Part shown: one piece after another, positions 54,614-64,000 of the stretch
Position numbering within the stretch: the first letter of the stretch is position 1
Layout: the number at the start of each line of letters is the position of its first letter
Assembly (NCBI GenBank): GCA_003344405.1
Contig: NOWV01000166.1
Location: 62,001-126,000, forward strand
From: Trichoplax sp. H2
Lineage: Eukaryota; Placozoa; Uniplacotomia; Trichoplacea
Length of the DNA stretch: 64,000 nt
Direction: 5' to 3'
Notes under the pieces: model-generated
Databases searched by the model: none
The model's input: the letters and a program-made list of their open reading frames with translations, nothing else
Told to the model about the DNA's origin: nothing
Position numbers and translations under genes: made by a program

Positions 54614-55077
54614 CCGTAGAGTCTAAGTGATCATGATCATTGCATGATTACTGTATGCGCGTGCAAGTTATATCAGTAGAATATATACGACCGAAAACAT
54701 CAGCTCATCCTGGCCATGACTTTTATGACAAACCCAAGCAGGGCTAATATGTTTATGGTCGATCCTAATCCACTTACCGTGATACTGTATCGTTTCCAAT
54801 ATCCTTAGCAAAAATGGTTACAATCCACTGATAAACAAGATGCTGGTAGCGATGGCACAGCGGCAGGTGTTGAATGGACCATTTGAGGTGCTGCCACGTG
54901 AATGAATTATTGACTGATTTGGAAGCTGCTGCAATCCCACTTCCAATCAAGGAAAATGGACAGTATGGACGAGTAGAGGACTACCATGGACTTGTGAGAG
55001 AAGTAGTGGCAAGTCGCTGCTTCTACTACCACGAATAGAGGATAGTAGAGTACAGTACGTTTCAAAAATGCTCGCGC

Positions 55078-55385
55078 ATACAGTACTGTACAGTACATAC
55101 TGTACTGTACTGACGTCAGTCTACAGTACTGTACTGTACAGTACATGGAACAAAATAAGGTCTCCAACATACTGTATCTCCGTGCTTGTTGTACAGTACT
55201 GTACTGTATAGTAGTGCAGTTGTAGTATATACAGTAGTACTGTATACTCAGTAACTCATTTAGGTACACTGTACAGTACAGTACAGTATGTACTTGTACT
55301 GTACGTACAGTACTGCAGTGCTGTAAGAGTGGACATGCACTGTACAGTACAGTACAGACAGACGTACAGTACAGTACAGTACAGG
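55078..55385. repeat. ACAGT/ACTGT pentamer arrays (copy A)
   Basis: Several short arrays of inverted pentamers (55078-55146, 55190-55250, 55265-55385). They are separated by unique segments that are also found in copy B. Confidence 0.85.
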
Positions 55386-55623
55386 TACGTTTAAAAAATG
55401 CAAACGGTCCGTGAGATAAACAACATTGAATAAACTGGTGGATTGCGACATGTCGTAAGAGCGGATATTTCACCATTTCAACCGCTATATGAAAAAAAAA
55501 TGCTTTTACGGAATGAGGGAATTCATTAATTATATTATAGAAGGTAAAAATAAAAGTACAGGCACATAGAGTATCACCAGCGATACTCAATGTACTGTAC
55601 TCTACTGCAGGTTGTCGGGACTA

Positions 55624-55643
55624 NNNNNNNNNNNNNNNNNNNN
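55624..55643. other. Assembly gap (20 N)
   Basis: Run of 20 N between two collinear copies of the same 1.4-kb sequence. Confidence 0.98.
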
Positions 55644-57122
55644 ATTTACACTATATATTCCTAACCCTATTTCTTGTCTGATTTCCTATAGCGTTATTCT
55701 CGTTTCCTTCCATAGCGTTATTCTCGTTTTCTTCCATAGCGTTATTCTCGTTTTCTTCCATAGCGTTATTCTCGTTTTCTTCCATAGCGTTATTCTCGTT
55801 TTCTGGTGGATTTACTGTCGTAGTTAAATTGGAGTCATCGTGTTGGCCATGCGGGTTGGATGTTATTGGCGGTGTACCCGTTGGTTTTGATTCACTGTTT
55901 AACACATCTTTTTTGGCGATGTCATTTTTCGGCCCATTTCCTTTGCTTGGGGACGAAATTCTGCTGTTTCTTGTTGCCATCCGTAGAGTCTGAGTGATCA
56001 TGATCATTGCATGATTACTGTATGCGCGTGCAAGTTATATCAGTAGAATATATACGACCGAAAACATCAGCTCATCCTGGCGAGGACTTTTATGACAAAC
56101 CCAAGCAGGGCTAATATGTTTATGGTCGATCCTAATCCACTTACCGTAATACTGTATCGTTTCCAATATCCTTAGCAAAAATGGTCACAATCCACTGATA
56201 AACAAGATGCTGGTAGCGATGGCACACTAGTACTGGTGTTCAATGGACCATTTGAGGTGCTGCCACGTGAATGAATTATTGACTGATTTGGAAGCTGCTG
56301 CAATCCCACTTCCAATCAAGGAAAATGGACAGTATGGACGAGTAGAAGACTACCATGGACTTGTGAGAGAAGTGGTGACAAGTCGCTGCTTCTAATACCG
56401 CAAATAGAGCACAGTAGAGTACGTACACAGTAAAGTACAGACAGACGTACTGTACAGTACAATACGGTCTCTACAGTATAGTGGTACAGTATCACCCTGT
56501 ATAGTACTGTACGTTTCAAAAATGCTCGCGCATACTGTACGTCAGTACAGTACTGTACGTACTGTACTGACGTCAGTCTACACTCTACAGTACTGTACAT
56601 GGAACAAAATAAGGTCTCCAACATATCTCCGTGCTTGTTGTACTGTATGAACTGTACTGTAGTGCAGTTGTACTATATACAGTACAGTAGTATACTGCAC
56701 TATACTTATTTAGGTACAGTGTACAGTACTGTACTGTAGTGCTGTAAGAGTGGACATGCACTGTACACTGTACTGTATACAGTACAATACAGACAGACGT
56801 ACAGTACAGTACAGTACAATACGGTCTCTAGTACAGTGGTACAGTATCACACTGCACTGTACTGTACTGTACTGTACTGTACTGTACGTTTAAAAAATGC
56901 AAACGGTCCGTGAGGTAAACAACATTGAATAAACTGGTGGATTGCGACATGTCGTAAGAGCGGATATTTCACCATTTCAACCGCTATATGTAAAAAAAAT
57001 GCTTTTACGGAATGAGGGAATTCATTAATTATATTATAGAAGGTAAAAATAAAAGTACAGGCACATAGAGTATCACCAGCGATACTCAATGTACTGTACT
57101 CTACTGCAGGTTGTCGGGACTA
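55644..57122 (+). repeat. Gap-flanking duplicate, copy B
   Basis: Partner of 54253-55623; begins at the first base after the gap. Slightly longer because of pentamer-array expansion near 56400-56880. Confidence 0.92.
55651..56007 (-). CDS. Hypothetical Asn/Glu repeat protein, copy B
   Basis: Counterpart of 54260-54613 with five rather than six 8-residue units. The frame opens upstream at MIMITQTLRMATRNS; the equivalent of copy A's start is the Met of MATRNS. In the non-repeat part the differences I see all change the amino acid (P/A, Q/N, R/S, A/P, N/D). No domain recognised. Confidence 0.3.
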   Translation of the reverse strand: MIMITQTLRMATRNSRISSPSKGNGPKNDIAKKDVLNSESKPTGTPPITSNPHGQHDDSNLTTTVNPPENENNAMEENENNAMEENENNAMEENENNAMEGNENNAIGNQTRNRVRNI

Positions 57123-57236
57123 CGGAGAAGAGTGGCAGTACTGTAGTCTCGTACTGTACAGTACGTACAGTAGTCAGATCAGTTGTGTTCGGCCACCGTT
57201 CATCTTGTACTGTACAGTACAGTGTACAGTACAAGA
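56410..57236. repeat. ACAGT/ACTGT pentamer arrays (copy B) upstream of USP20/33
   Basis: Multiple inverted pentamer tracts, the longest about 56846-56887 (uninterrupted ACTGT units). The last tract, 57137-57230, ends about 240 bp upstream of the USP20/33 start. Confidence 0.85.
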
Positions 57237-57476
57237 CATTGTGATTCAAGAGCTTCGGTCTGCATCGACTCACGCCACAGTGTAGTCTGTAAACAGCACA
57301 GGCGCAGATTACTCATCTCTACTGAAGAAGTGTTGTATATCGCATCTTGGCCGATTGGTGTCCCCCATTAAAAGAAAATGGTTCAGCGCGCCGATTTCTA
57401 GTCCACCTAATCCACAAAGGATGACAGAGAGTCAAGTTGATTAAATCGGAACTATTGATTTCAATTTTATACCCAA

Positions 57477-60400
57477 ATGCCGAGTAATTCCTGCCCTCAT
57501 TCGCTCTATATCGATAGAGATATTATCAATTATGTTGATCGATTGCCTACGGTGAGTATCCTTGGCAAGATTTGCATGGTAATTTGGAATCATAGGTCAA
57601 AGTTGCACTCATGCCACTGCTGCTATTTCACACGCAAATAGGAGGAGGGTGCTATTCAATCATGTAATCTGTATTCTAGCTAATCGATACCGTCTTATAA
57701 CTTTAAATTGCTTTCAAAGCATGACCATGGATTCTTTGGTAGTCGTTTCCAATTTTTGCATTGGGTTATGCTATCCCTGTACAATCTTATGCTATATACA
57801 TCACTAAAGTGCTATACTGTAGCGTATTGTTTCTACCAAGGTATCACTGACCGTCGGAGTCAGTTGGACCAACAGCTCATTTTGAAGAGAATAAAATGAT
57901 GGTAGACAGGATTGTATCGTAGTCGATCAACTCTTTCTTTTCCATTGACTGTCTTTAACTTCGATAGAACGATAACAGTGACATGTAGGAGAATGCGATA
58001 GCTTCTATGCTGAAGATTGAAGTCATTATTGTTGATTTTAGATTTGATGTGCCAGTGATAAAACGTCTTTTCGCTAGTGAATTATCGTAGGCGACTTACG
58101 TTAAAGTCAATCCTGCCTTACCTTGTTTCCTTTGCAGTCGACTTCATCAAGGACTTTCTCCAGTGCGATCGATAGCAGATCAATACAGACTTCATAGGAT
58201 ATTATCAAAATTTTCACTGTAGCTATAATAAATTCATCTCCTACATCTGTAGATACAATATAAATATATATACATCTTGAGTAGTTGAGATTACTATTTG
58301 AAAGCAACATATGCATAGATAATCTTCAATTTGCAAATTGCTATGTAAACAGCATCGGATAAAATGCACAGTACTGATCGTTGTATAGCGCACAAAATCT
58401 GGCCAAATTGAAAATTAAACTTCCAAACATATCTTACCATGATACTGTTAACCTATTGACAAGTTCTTTTTATTCAAATCTTTAGTTATAAAAGGCATTA
58501 TCGATTTCTTTTTCGAACTCGATTGCATTGTTATAGCAAAAAGTGTTTAGTAGTCTATGTACTGTAGTAGGTATATGACGTTTCAGAAAGGTTGTTATGC
58601 TAGCATCATTCACTCGTTACTAGTATTTGCTTACCAAGGTTTCTCTTACTATCACTCTTACAATGAAGTTATCATAAACTGGATCTCAATCTTTACATAG
58701 TACACTGAATAGACTCTTTTGAAAAATAGGAAAAAAATAGATTCACAGTATATTCAAGTACAATTTTTCTCCTTATAGGAATCGCTAAGTTGTTCATTCT
58801 GTCAAGAAAAGGAATGTAAACTGCTATTATGCGCAAAGGCAAGTAAATTAGCATAATACACCTATTCGATATTGAAGGATGTCTTTATCTATCCCTTTCC
58901 AAGGGTCAATATATAACATATATATATATGTCATCATACAGTAATTGAGATACTATATGTATTCTGACAACAATTACAGTATCTTGTACTTTAATAAGAT
59001 TACTCATTCGAATTAACCTGTAATGTATTGTAGTTATAGTTCGCATGTAGATCTTACAAACAAATGTCTATTATTCACTAGTTTCAATTCTAATGGTGTA
59101 ACTGCATGCTTGACAGATACGGCACATTTTAATTATAGCTAGTACTGTAAACTGGGCTTATCCCGGCGCGACACTACATTAGTGTAGCTTTAATGTGGCC
59201 TTACTCCAAGAATTGATCATGTTAGTGCAATACACCGTATTTTCTAGCAGTACAGAATTTCTACTACATCGTATCTCGTAAGGAAACCAAACTGTTGTTA
59301 GTCCCTAAACTATCATACGAATAGAACGATATCTTACGCTATAATCGGCTCTTATCTTGAAAATGCGACTGTAGGTTGGATGCGGTTACGTTGGTTGCGA
59401 TATCAACAGTGCTAAACATTGTCAACGACATGCTGAGGTAAGCCACTATCTAACGGTCTATCATATCAATTCAAGATTAACTATTCTTTACTTAACTATC
59501 GATCGTTCATATCATCCGTGTTACTTTGGTAATTATATAGACCCTATCATTTCTTTGTTGTACTGTTTGATTGTTACAACATATTTGTCTTAACTCATAC
59601 TAGGGGATAGTTTATAAAAGCAATTAAGACTTGATTGTTATTACAATAGAAGACAAAAGTTAAAATTGATCTACTCATTGGTTAATTACTTTAGGAAGTA
59701 GGGCATGCTATATTTCTCCATCTACCAACTAAGAGGTCATGGTGTTTCCATTGCCACTGTGAAGTCACTTCCATTTTTGAACAAGAAGAAATGGATGCAG
59801 ATGAAGAAGGCGATAGTGATGTCAGCTATGATGATAACGATATTGATGACGATTCAATGGATTATGACCCTCCGGTTAACTATTCGCATAGACCCAAGCA
59901 ACCGCCTTTAATCGTTGAAGACAAGGTAGAACACCAGTATATTATCTTTAAGATTATTAAAGTAGTGTACTACTGTAGCTACAGTTAACCAGTATTACCG
60001 CGTATCTATAAAGGAATGCATAGATCATAATAATAACTATTCACTTCTTACATATCAACTGAATTACTGACTTTTTTGCTTATTTTTTACAGACTTTAGA
60101 TAATATATCTCAGAGTTCAAAGTCATCAGAAAGTCTTGATGATATCGGCCAACTAAAGCCAAGAGGTAATGTAAATGTAGAATCAGTTGTTTCTATAGTC
60201 ATCCTACAGTCTACCTTGTGTCTGTAATGTAATGATTTGCTGCTTAAATAATCAACTCTATTTATACAATATTTGTGTCAAATTCAAGGCTTATGTGGGC
60301 TATCTAATCTTGGCAATACATGCTACATAAGTGCAGCATTACAGGCAATGTCAAATTGGTACAAACAATATCTTTATTTTCTATCCATACTTATTTGTGT

Positions 60401-63400
60401 AAATTGTTAATTATTAAAATGTTTCTAATTCAAATACAGCGTACCTTTGACGCAGTACTGCTTAGAATGCGAAAAATATATTGCCAGAATTCCAGTTGAC
60501 TCAATTGCTAAACGCTATTGTAAGCTTATTCAGGATATGTGGAGCAAGAAAAGGTATGCACACGTATATTTAAATGTACGGTGTACTTTTAATAAACGCT
60601 AATTTGCAATACTATCGCCATATGAAGTGATCTTGTCTTATGTTTAGCTCATTATTCATTAGGGCTTGTAAATATTTATTTATGATACAAACTTGATTTA
60701 ATGGATTTATTGTTATTAGAAACGATTATGTTACACCAACTGAATTTGTCCAATCTGTTAAAAAAGCCAACCCACTTTTTAGAGGTTCTTCACAACAGGT
60801 AAAATATTGCTTATTTTATAGCTTTTCTGTTATATAATTTCTTATAAACATTCCGCTTTTAAGAAATGCATCTGCCTTGTTATTTAAAGTTATAGAATAG
60901 ATGTTAATTCATCAGCGTAATAAAGCTTTTCTTACTTTCTAGGACGCGCATGAGTTTTTACGTTGTATACTAAATCTTCTACACGAAGAAACTAAACTGC
61001 TAATAAGCGGTTTTAGCCTAGATGATGGAAAATCAAGTATTGATACGAATCGTAGTATAAGTGTAAAGCGAACTGCTACGGAAACTGATAAATTACCTAA
61101 TCCAGACAACCGCTTAGTAATCGCTATTAACAAGACGTGTAAAGACGATACTAATTCCAATAAGTCGAATGATACAAATGTGGTTCAAAAGTGTAAGGAT
61201 CTTATTGAAGAAGATTACGTTGAAGTGGTGCTTTCGGAGATTGAAAGTGAAAGCTCTGCATCCACTGGAGAAAAATTCTTACAAGACGAGGCTAAAAAGG
61301 AGAATGGTAAGCAAGATTCAGCGATCTATACATATTATATTTAACATATTCATAATTAGGTTTTGTTCATAATACTGATTAATATACGGTACTGCTCTGT
61401 AAATTTATAGCCTCAGCACTTACTAGCACTTATTTATAATTATTTGCTTGCATAAGTAGAATTGTTTACTTACCGTAATTAAAAATATTTCAATACTGTA
61501 GCGAAAGATCCTCAGGATGAACTTAATATGGAAGAAATAAATAAACTTACCAATACAGAAAAAGAAAAGACAAAGAAAGTCACGAAAGTCACCGTGCCTT
61601 CAGATCTTCCTCGTCCAACTCCCGGTATTTATAAAATGTGCATATTGTTATCTTATTATTCCGAATAGTGATATTATACAAGACCGCCCTTAATCGTTTG
61701 TATAATAATAATATAAATTTTAAGCAAATCTTCTCTTTAATAAACTAGAAGCTCAAATCAAGTATCATAGTATTATTACGGATACTTTCGATGGAAGAAT
61801 CATAAGTTCAGTTAGATGTCTTTCATGTGATACGGTAAGTCAAGTTAATTATTAGAGATTATTCTATGGAGAATTCGATTTTTAAATATTAAACAATGCG
61901 TTAGATCTCTTACATCAAGATGAAGTTTTACACGAAATTGCTTATTTCTAGGTATCATCCAGGATAGAAAGTTTCCAAGATCTTTCTTTGCCAATTATTA
62001 GTAAATATCCCTGGTTCATTTTTACACATTTTCCGAAGTATGTAGCATATTGTTATTCGTACTACCAAGCTAATCAATGACTTTTTTGTGTAGGAAAACG
62101 TGAATTGAGTACGGTGATTGGTAATCAATCTTATAATCCTTGTGCTGCGTTAGCAATTACTGCAGGAGAAGAAGAAAGAAGAGGGATGGTGGAAGCCATA
62201 TGGGATTGGTTTAAAGGGTAATTTTTTTGTTAATTTTATTCTCGTATTATGTTTCGCCTGTTTAAATGTATCATAATCAAACACTAGCTGGATTTGGGGA
62301 TCGGTACCTTTGGAAGATTGTTTATCGACTTTTTTTGAAGAAGATGAATTAAAAGGTTAACAGTGAATCCGATAAAATTAATAGCTTGATATTACGGTGA
62401 AGTCATTTTCGGAATAATTTTAACTTATATTATTGATGTATTTGTAGGTGATAATATGTACAATTGCGAAAAATGTAAGAAGTAAGTATTATTGTCTCGA
62501 TTCATATTTTTCTTGCCATTTTTGTTGCTACTATCGCCGTAGTACAACACTTGGTTACTAAAATAAATCGTGCATGAAGATGTACTGTTGTAGATTTTCG
62601 TTGGTTTCTATTTAAGCGTATTAACTGTACCCATATATTCAAAATATAGATTACGAAACGGCATTAAATATTCGAAGATCACCCACCTGCCAGAAATATT
62701 ATGCTTACATCTAAAAAGATTTAAGCATGATTCTTATTCTACGTCTAAAATAAATTGTTCTGTAAACTTTCCATTAACTGGATTGGAAATGAAATCCTTT
62801 TTAAATACTGGTATTACGATAACTTTATTAAATTTTTCAAAATTAATAAATATTTCAACTTTAAGTCTCATTAGTTTTAATAAAATCATTTTCTTTGTAG
62901 GCCATAAAAATCAGTCAACCACTTACGATTTAGTTGCCATAATCTCTCATCATGGAGCGGCCGGAGGTATGTAATGTGCATTTATTTTTTGATAACACTG
63001 TAGATAATTAACGACGAGAATCATAGTTATTATATAGATTTTGCTGTGCTGAGATATTAATATAGCATTATGTTACAGGAGGGCATTACGTTTGCTATGC
63101 TTTAAATTGTATTAACCATCGGTGGTATGAATATGACGATATAAATGTTACTGAAGGTAAGACTTTTCCGATATTTTATGTTTTAGTTCGAGTATCCAAT
63201 TATATTCGATGATAGGTCTTGAATTTAAATTTCCTACTTTTCTTTAATAGTTGCCGATGAATTTGTCTTAAGTGTGGAAGCGTATGTTCTATTCTATCGG
63301 TAAATATATTAATTTAATTGCTTAACCGCTCAGCTATGATAATTCCTTTAAGAATTACGGTATATCAACATTTCTTGTTTCATTCTTTGCTATCACGAAA

Positions 63401-63918
63401 GTAAATCGTCGACACCAATGCTCCAGAAAGATAGATCTAAGATTGCTGCACGTAATCGTTTGCAAGAGGTATTTCTACAATCCAGATCAATGTGATAGTA
63501 TTTACTTATAATTATCTGTAATACATACGCTTTAATGTTAAATTAGTCGAGCACCGATTTCGTATACATCTCGAAGCAATGGTATCAGGTGTTTTTATCT
63601 TGTTCAGAGCCAGGTTAGTTTGACGAATAATTGTATACAATTTGTTACCGCAAGCCCATCATGCATTAATGATTTTTTTAATACTTGAAATACTTAGGTC
63701 CTATTACGAATACAGATCTACTGTGTCCGCATGGAGGTAAGTACGAATTTTTATTGAAAATTTCGTTATTAGTTTTTATTTCATGCAGTGTTAAAATTTA
63801 CTTTTTTTACTTCTTGATAGCTGCTTATTGTGCGAACCCTAAATTTGATGTCAACGATTTTGCGGTAAAGGTGCCCTTGCTGGTTTGGAATGAACTCCGT
63901 AATAAGTATGAAGCATAA
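57477..63918 (+). CDS. USP20/33: Ubiquitin-specific protease, USP20/USP33-like
   Basis: Deubiquitinase of the USP20/USP33 group. Exons: 57477-57551, 58779-58838, 59375-59437, 59695-59925, 60093-60165, 60289-60358, 60440-60553, 60720-60798, 60943-61306, 61502-61624, 61749-61834, 61952-62000, 62094-62217, 62288-62355, 62448-62481, 62650-62810, 62901-62966, 63079-63156, 63251-63299, 63402-63468, 63547-63613, 63698-63736, 63821-63918; 745 aa as read. An N-terminal ZnF-UBP carries CPH, CSFC, CGYVGC and WCFHC ligands. An acidic linker follows ([21 protein letters not shown]). The catalytic domain has Cys in [41 protein letters not shown], and His in [11 protein letters not shown] with WYEYDD. A DUSP domain begins after about residue 670 ([21 protein letters not shown]). 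Intron 2 has a GC donor (AAG|GCAAGT). The stop at 63916 cuts the DUSP short. A donor at 63906 (AA|GTATGA) may instead splice to exons beyond the window. Confidence 0.92.
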
Positions 63919-64000
63919 AATTAACTGCATTAACTTTACAATTGCATCTAATGCATTGATTTCTAAGCATTTTGCTCTACTTAAAAGCTCGATTGAATAA

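Larger units (their letters stand above)
54253..55623 (+). repeat. Gap-flanking duplicate, copy A
   Basis: Matches 55644-57122 collinearly from the ATTTACACTATATATTCC start to the GTTGTCGGGACTA end, with scattered substitutions and different lengths of pentamer arrays. Ends exactly at the N run. Confidence 0.92.
53655..57476. other. Divergent intergenic region with duplicated gap flanks
   Basis: Lies between the torsin activator (-) and USP20/33 (+). It is filled by two near-identical 1.4-kb blocks around an N gap, ACAGT/ACTGT arrays and a repeat-containing reading frame. Nothing else is recognisable. Confidence 0.6.

Noticed and set aside
54907-55590. 227-codon minus-strand frame in copy A, beginning MSIAGDTLCACTFIF
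   Set aside because: It runs through pentamer arrays, and the homologous region in copy B is broken into separate frames (56847-57089, 56316-56624), so coding constraint is absent.
1-64000. tRNA, rRNA, CRISPR, bacterial mobile elements, retroelement or viral proteins
   Set aside because: No cloverleaf with tRNA box motifs, no regularly spaced repeat-spacer array, and no reverse transcriptase, transposase or integrase motif was seen on either strand by eye. A profile search would be needed to exclude short relics.

Overview
This is an intron-rich, AT-rich eukaryotic (animal) genomic window. Genes are broken into short exons by mostly 100-600 bp GT-AG introns, and I found no bacterial-type operons. 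The gene set (a CAAX-box INPP5E phosphatase, a LAP1/LULL1-type torsin activator, a USP20/USP33-type deubiquitinase, a classical-protease-core calpain, WDR83/MORG1 and a choline/glucose-dehydrogenase-like GMC family) points to a metazoan. Compact introns, AT-richness and the calpain without EF hands would fit an early-branching animal such as a placozoan, but that placement is inference and not proven by the sequence. All exon chains below were built by hand. Except where noted, every splice junction uses GT-AG and keeps frame and phase.

Layout: 1-3166 intergenic, with a tandem duplication and ACAGT-type repeats. 3167-12202 (+) INPP5E. 14157-20651 (-) GMC oxidoreductase 1. 23761-26293 (-) WDR83. 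26294-30046 gene-free, with an assembly gap. 30047-34394 (+) GMC oxidoreductase 2. 34395-39794 gene-free. 39795-43855 (+) calpain. 44640-44865 (-) weak gene candidate. 45386-50949 (+) GMC oxidoreductase 3. 52812-53654 (-) single-exon LAP1/LULL1-like torsin activator. 54253-57122 a gap flanked by two near-identical 1.4-kb copies carrying an Asn/Glu-rich repeat reading frame. 57477-63918 (+) USP20/33-like deubiquitinase, probably continuing past the window edge.

The three GMC genes are paralogues with the same 18-exon architecture and matching intron phases. They are dispersed, with WDR83 between copies 1 and 2 and the calpain between copies 2 and 3, and one copy is inverted. The other genes are unrelated household genes: cilium phosphoinositide turnover, MAPK/spliceosome scaffold, Ca-dependent proteolysis, ER/nuclear-envelope torsin regulation and deubiquitination. 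They do not form an obvious shared pathway. The most unusual non-coding feature is a set of inverted pentanucleotide (ACAGT/ACTGT) clusters that form self-complementary tracts, several of them just upstream of gene starts.
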